This document shows positions 61,501-64,000 of a stretch of 64,000 bases of DNA, in pieces; position 1 is the stretch's first letter; each line of letters begins with the position of its first letter. The stretch spans positions 124,001-188,000 of the forward strand of contig NZ_NCEQ01000007.1 in NCBI RefSeq assembly GCF_002280785.1, given 5' to 3'. The notes under the pieces were generated by a model. That model saw only the letters and a list, made by a program, of their open reading frames with translations, did not search any database and was not told where the DNA came from. Both the position numbers and the translations under genes were made by a program. The DNA is from Brevundimonas subvibrioides (GTDB taxonomy: Bacteria; Pseudomonadota; Alphaproteobacteria; Caulobacterales; Caulobacteraceae).

Positions 61501-61523
61501 AGCAGGCTGCCTCGAAGCGTTAG

Positions 61524-61540
61524 TTGCGATTGGTTCGCTA
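61524..61540. promoter_or_regulatory. Possible Fur/Irr-like site upstream of bfd
   Basis: TTGCGATTGGTTCGCTA contains facing GCGA and TCGC, 24 bases upstream of the bfd start. It is a weak candidate for iron control. Confidence 0.28.
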
Positions 61541-61630
61541 TAGCAGATCTTCGGGCGATTGCAACGCGTTCGCAAGGGGATCGACAGGCGAGTGGTTGAC
61601 GACAGGCTTCGGGCGTCGCACCTGCGGCCC

Positions 61631-62269
61631 ATGTCCGCGCCCGCCTGCCTGCTCTATCTGATCACCCCGCCCGTCATCGACGACCTGGAGGTCTTCGCCG
61701 CCCGGCTGGAGGCGGCCCTGGATGCGGGACCGGTCGCCGCACTGCAGATCCGGCTCAAGCCGGCGAGCGACGAGGCGATCACCGCAGCGGTGCGCCGACT
61801 CGCGCCGATCGCCCAGGGCCGGGGCGTGGCCGTGATCCTGAACGACCGGCCTGACCTGGCGTCGGCGCTGGGCTGCGACGGGGTCCATGTGGGGCAAGGC
61901 GACGCCTCGGTGGCCTCGGCGAGGCGTATCATGGGCAAGTCGGCGATGATCGGCGCGACCTGCCATGACAGCCGGCACCTGGGCATGGAGGCGGCGGAGC
62001 AGGGGGCCGACTACGTGGCCTTCGGCGCCTTCTATCCCACCTCGACCAAAGACACCGTGCATCGCCCGGAACCCGATATCCTGACCATCTGGCAGGAGAC
62101 GATGGAAATCCCGTCGGTGGCGATCGGCGGCATCACGATCGAAAACGCCGCGCCCCTGATCGCGACAGGCGCCGACTTCCTGGCGGTCAGCGCCGGCGTC
62201 TGGGCGCATCCCGAGGGGCCCGCCGAGGCGGTCCGCCGGTTTTCGCAGCTTCTGTCGGAAAGCGGCTAA
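61631..62269 (+). CDS. thiE: Thiamine phosphate synthase
   Basis: 212 residues, the usual ThiE length. Landmarks are [44 protein letters not shown], and [24 protein letters not shown]. It joins the pyrimidine and thiazole parts of thiamine. ATG 61631 is used. I see no THI-box riboswitch in the 130 bases ahead. It stands alone between bfd (divergent) and the kinase. Confidence 0.93.
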   Translation: MSAPACLLYLITPPVIDDLEVFAARLEAALDAGPVAALQIRLKPASDEAITAAVRRLAPIAQGRGVAVILNDRPDLASALGCDGVHVGQGDASVASARRIMGKSAMIGATCHDSRHLGMEAAEQGADYVAFGAFYPTSTKDTVHRPEPDILTIWQETMEIPSVAIGGITIENAAPLIATGADFLAVSAGVWAHPEGPAEAVRRFSQLLSESG

Positions 62270-62335
62270 CTTCAGGGGATATTAGGAAGCTCTGGTTAAG
62301 GTCGGGCCTCGTCTGCCCACCCAGAGTTACCCTGT

Positions 62336-64000
62336 ATGCTTCAAAGCCGCGCGATGACCGCGACCGATACGGACGCCCTGGAGCCTATCGCCGCAGCCGC
62401 GCGTCCGGGGCGCACGTCCACGGCTGCCGGGCTGTTCGCCCAGCCCCTGGCGCCGATGCTGACGGTTCTGGGTGTCGCCGTTCTGGTCTTTGCGGCGATC
62501 TCCACGGCCCGCACGGCCGACATGATCGCGGCGCTCTGGGCGGCCAACGGCCTGGCCGTCGCCGTCTGGCTGAGAAGCGGCCGGGGGTTCGGCTACGATC
62601 TGGCCTTCGGCGGGCTGATCGCCTTCGGGGTCCTCGCCGGTGAGTTCCTTGCCGGCAACGGCCCGATCCTGTCCGTCGGGTTTACGGCGCTCAACATGCT
62701 GGAGATCGTGCTGGCCGTGTGGCTGGCCCGGCGGTTCGCCCCCACCCTTAACCTGGCCACAGTGGCAGGCGCGTGCCGGTTCATCCTGTGCACCGGGGGG
62801 GTCGCCCCCGCCGTCGCCGGACTGGCCGCCGGGGCCTTCCTGTGGCTGACCCGGGGGACGCCGTTTGTGCCGACCTTCCAGACCTGGTGGTTCGGCCATG
62901 CCCTGGGCCTGGCGGTGATCGGATCGTTCGTCCTGGCGCTCGACATGCGGGCCGTCCGGGCGATGTTCAACCCGTGGCGCGCGGCCGAGACGGTGCTGAC
63001 ATTCGGCCTGCTGATCGTCATCTGCGTGACCGTCTATTTCGTGCTCGACATGCCGCTGGGCTTCGTCATGGTGCCCGTGCTCATCGTCATCGCGGCTCGC
63101 CTGAGGGTCATCGGGGTGACCGCCGCCCTGGTGGTCATCTCCGTGCTGTCTCTGGGCTCGCTGATGATGGGAGCAGGGCCCTGGCGCCTGGTGATCGGCG
63201 ATCTGTCCGAACGCGCCGTGCTGCTGCAGCTGACGCTCCTGTTCGGCTATCTGCCGATCCTGCTGGTCGCCTCCCTGCTGGAGGAACGCGACCGCCTGTC
63301 GGCGCGGGCCAAGGCGGGGCAGCTTCGCGCAGAGAAGGCCTCGGCCGCCAAGTCGCGCCTGCTCGCCAACGTGGCTCACGAAATCAAGAGCCCCATCGGC
63401 GGGATCATCGGCATCGGCGACCTGTGGTCGACCGGGCAGCTCGGCCCCGTCACCGAGACCCAGGCCGAGATGGCGGCCATGCTGGTCAAGACGGCGCGCC
63501 AGGTCGAGGCCCTGTCGCACGACCTGCTCGACGTCGCCCGCGCCGAGGCCGGGGCGGTCAAGGTCGAGATGCGCCCGACCGACATCCCCGGCATCCTGGA
63601 AGACGTTCGACGCGCCACGGCGATGCGCCCGGAAGCCCGGATGCTGTCGCTCAAGGTCATCTGCGAGGGCGACGGGCTGGTGGCCCTGGCCGATTCCCAG
63701 CGCCTGGCCCAGGTGATCGACAACCTGGCGACCAATGCCGTGAAATACGGCGCGGCGGGAGGCGAGGTCCTGTTCCGGGCCAAGCGGGTCTATGACGGCG
63801 TCCGCATCGAGGTCAGCGACAAGGGCCCAGGTCTGTCGCCCGACAAACAGGCCCAGTTGTTCGAACCGTTCAACCGGCTGGGACTGGAGCGATCGGCGGT
63901 CGAAGGCCACGGCATCGGTCTGGCCCTGGCCAAGCGGCTGGTCGAGCTGCAGGGCGGGTCGATCGGCGTCGTGTCCGTTGCGGGCGAGGGCGCCACTTTC
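62336..64000 (+). CDS. MASE1-type sensor histidine kinase, 3'-truncated by window edge
   Basis: 555 codons are present with no stop before the window end. About eight hydrophobic segments (residues 35-325) form a MASE1-like membrane sensor: LTVLGVAVLVFAAI, ALWAANGLAVAVWL, TWWFGHALGLAVIGSFVLAL and more. Then comes HisKA with the phospho-acceptor His in ANVAHEIKSPIGG near 349, and an ATPase domain with NLATNAVKYG, SDKGPGLS and GHGIGLALAKRL. A receiver may follow outside the window. ATG 62336 or 62354 could be the start. The signal sensed is unknown. Confidence 0.88.
   Translation, partial: MLQSRAMTATDTDALEPIAAAARPGRTSTAAGLFAQPLAPMLTVLGVAVLVFAAISTARTADMIAALWAANGLAVAVWLRSGRGFGYDLAFGGLIAFGVLAGEFLAGNGPILSVGFTALNMLEIVLAVWLARRFAPTLNLATVAGACRFILCTGGVAPAVAGLAAGAFLWLTRGTPFVPTFQTWWFGHALGLAVIGSFVLALDMRAVRAMFNPWRAAETVLTFGLLIVICVTVYFVLDMPLGFVMVPVLIVIAARLRVIGVTAALVVISVLSLGSLMMGAGPWRLVIGDLSERAVLLQLTLLFGYLPILLVASLLEERDRLSARAKAGQLRAEKASAAKSRLLANVAHEIKSPIGGIIGIGDLWSTGQLGPVTETQAEMAAMLVKTARQVEALSHDLLDVARAEAGAVKVEMRPTDIPGILEDVRRATAMRPEARMLSLKVICEGDGLVALADSQRLAQVIDNLATNAVKYGAAGGEVLFRAKRVYDGVRIEVSDKGPGLSPDKQAQLFEPFNRLGLERSAVEGHGIGLALAKRLVELQGGSIGVVSVAGEGATF

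Noticed and set aside
61501..61630. Possible TPP riboswitch ahead of thiE
   Set aside because: The conserved CUGAGA and ACCUGA-type THI-box elements are not present.

Overview
The window is a 64 kb piece of a high-G+C chromosome from an alphaproteobacterium, most probably a Caulobacterales member close to Brevundimonas or Caulobacter. The evidence is an RcdA/DUF1465 homologue, a TrcR/DUF1013 homologue, two DUF465 micro-proteins, DUF1192, an ScfR-type regulator beside isocitrate lyase, many TonB-dependent receptors, a pstCAB-phoU-phoB operon without pstS, and clustered GANTC (CcrM-type) sites. No species name can be fixed from the sequence alone. I see no prophage, insertion sequence, CRISPR array, rRNA or replication origin. 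Gene density is very high, with many 1-8 bp gene overlaps.

Layout. 1-10.0 kb: a carbohydrate-uptake island, with the 3' part of an Oar-like TonB receptor, a glucoamylase-like lipoprotein, a sugar-binding lipoprotein, two sugar permeases and a 1,119-residue secreted glycosidase, the last five in one tight operon. 10-16.9 kb: small hypotheticals, an MltB-type lytic transglycosylase, a tRNA-Cys-like gene of odd geometry, a cupin, a WYL regulator and a second TonB receptor. 16.9-20.1 kb: the ScfR regulator divergent from aceA. 20.2-29.3 kb: an MHYT hybrid kinase, then phoR and pstC-pstA-pstB-phoU-phoB behind a Pho box. 29.4-38.4 kb: gamma-glutamyltransferase, Hsp33, a membrane-anchored SDR, a SerB-SerA fusion, a GDSL autotransporter and an M23 peptidase. 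38.5-46.4 kb: a NatAB-type exporter, rpsU, coq9, purEK, a small GGDEF protein, ubiX and two DUF465 proteins. 46.6-52.8 kb: trcR, two tandem CVNH/beta-gamma-crystallin secreted proteins, a quinone oxidoreductase, DUF1192, rcdA, an L,D-transpeptidase and rpmE. 53-64 kb: an ABC exporter, a glycerophosphodiesterase, suhB, a 5'-truncated efp joined to a coiled-coil ORF, an XRE/DUF2975 pair divergent from an ABC-2 exporter, bfr/bfd, thiE and a MASE1 histidine kinase cut off by the window end.

How the parts work together. The first operon looks like outer-membrane import plus periplasmic glycosidases plus an inner-membrane ABC importer that must borrow its ATPase. The pho/pst block is a full sensing and regulatory loop missing only the binding protein. 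aceA and its regulator form a glyoxylate-shunt switch. purEK, SerB-SerA, thiE, ubiX and coq9 are biosynthetic. rcdA and trcR are cell-cycle regulators, and bfr/bfd is an iron-storage and release pair.

Most unusual signals: (1) an efp that has lost its 5' end, including the modification-site loop, at a junction with a lower-G+C coiled-coil ORF; (2) a palindromic repeat that has become the start codon region and n-region of a glycosidase signal peptide; (3) a family of such repeats sitting almost only between convergent genes; (4) tandem CVNH-crystallin proteins, one with a Gly/Asn minisatellite linker; (5) a SerB-SerA fusion; (6) a long inverted repeat carrying four GANTC sites; (7) twin operator-like repeats at a divergent XRE/ABC promoter. 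All similarity statements come from reading motifs by eye; no database search was run.
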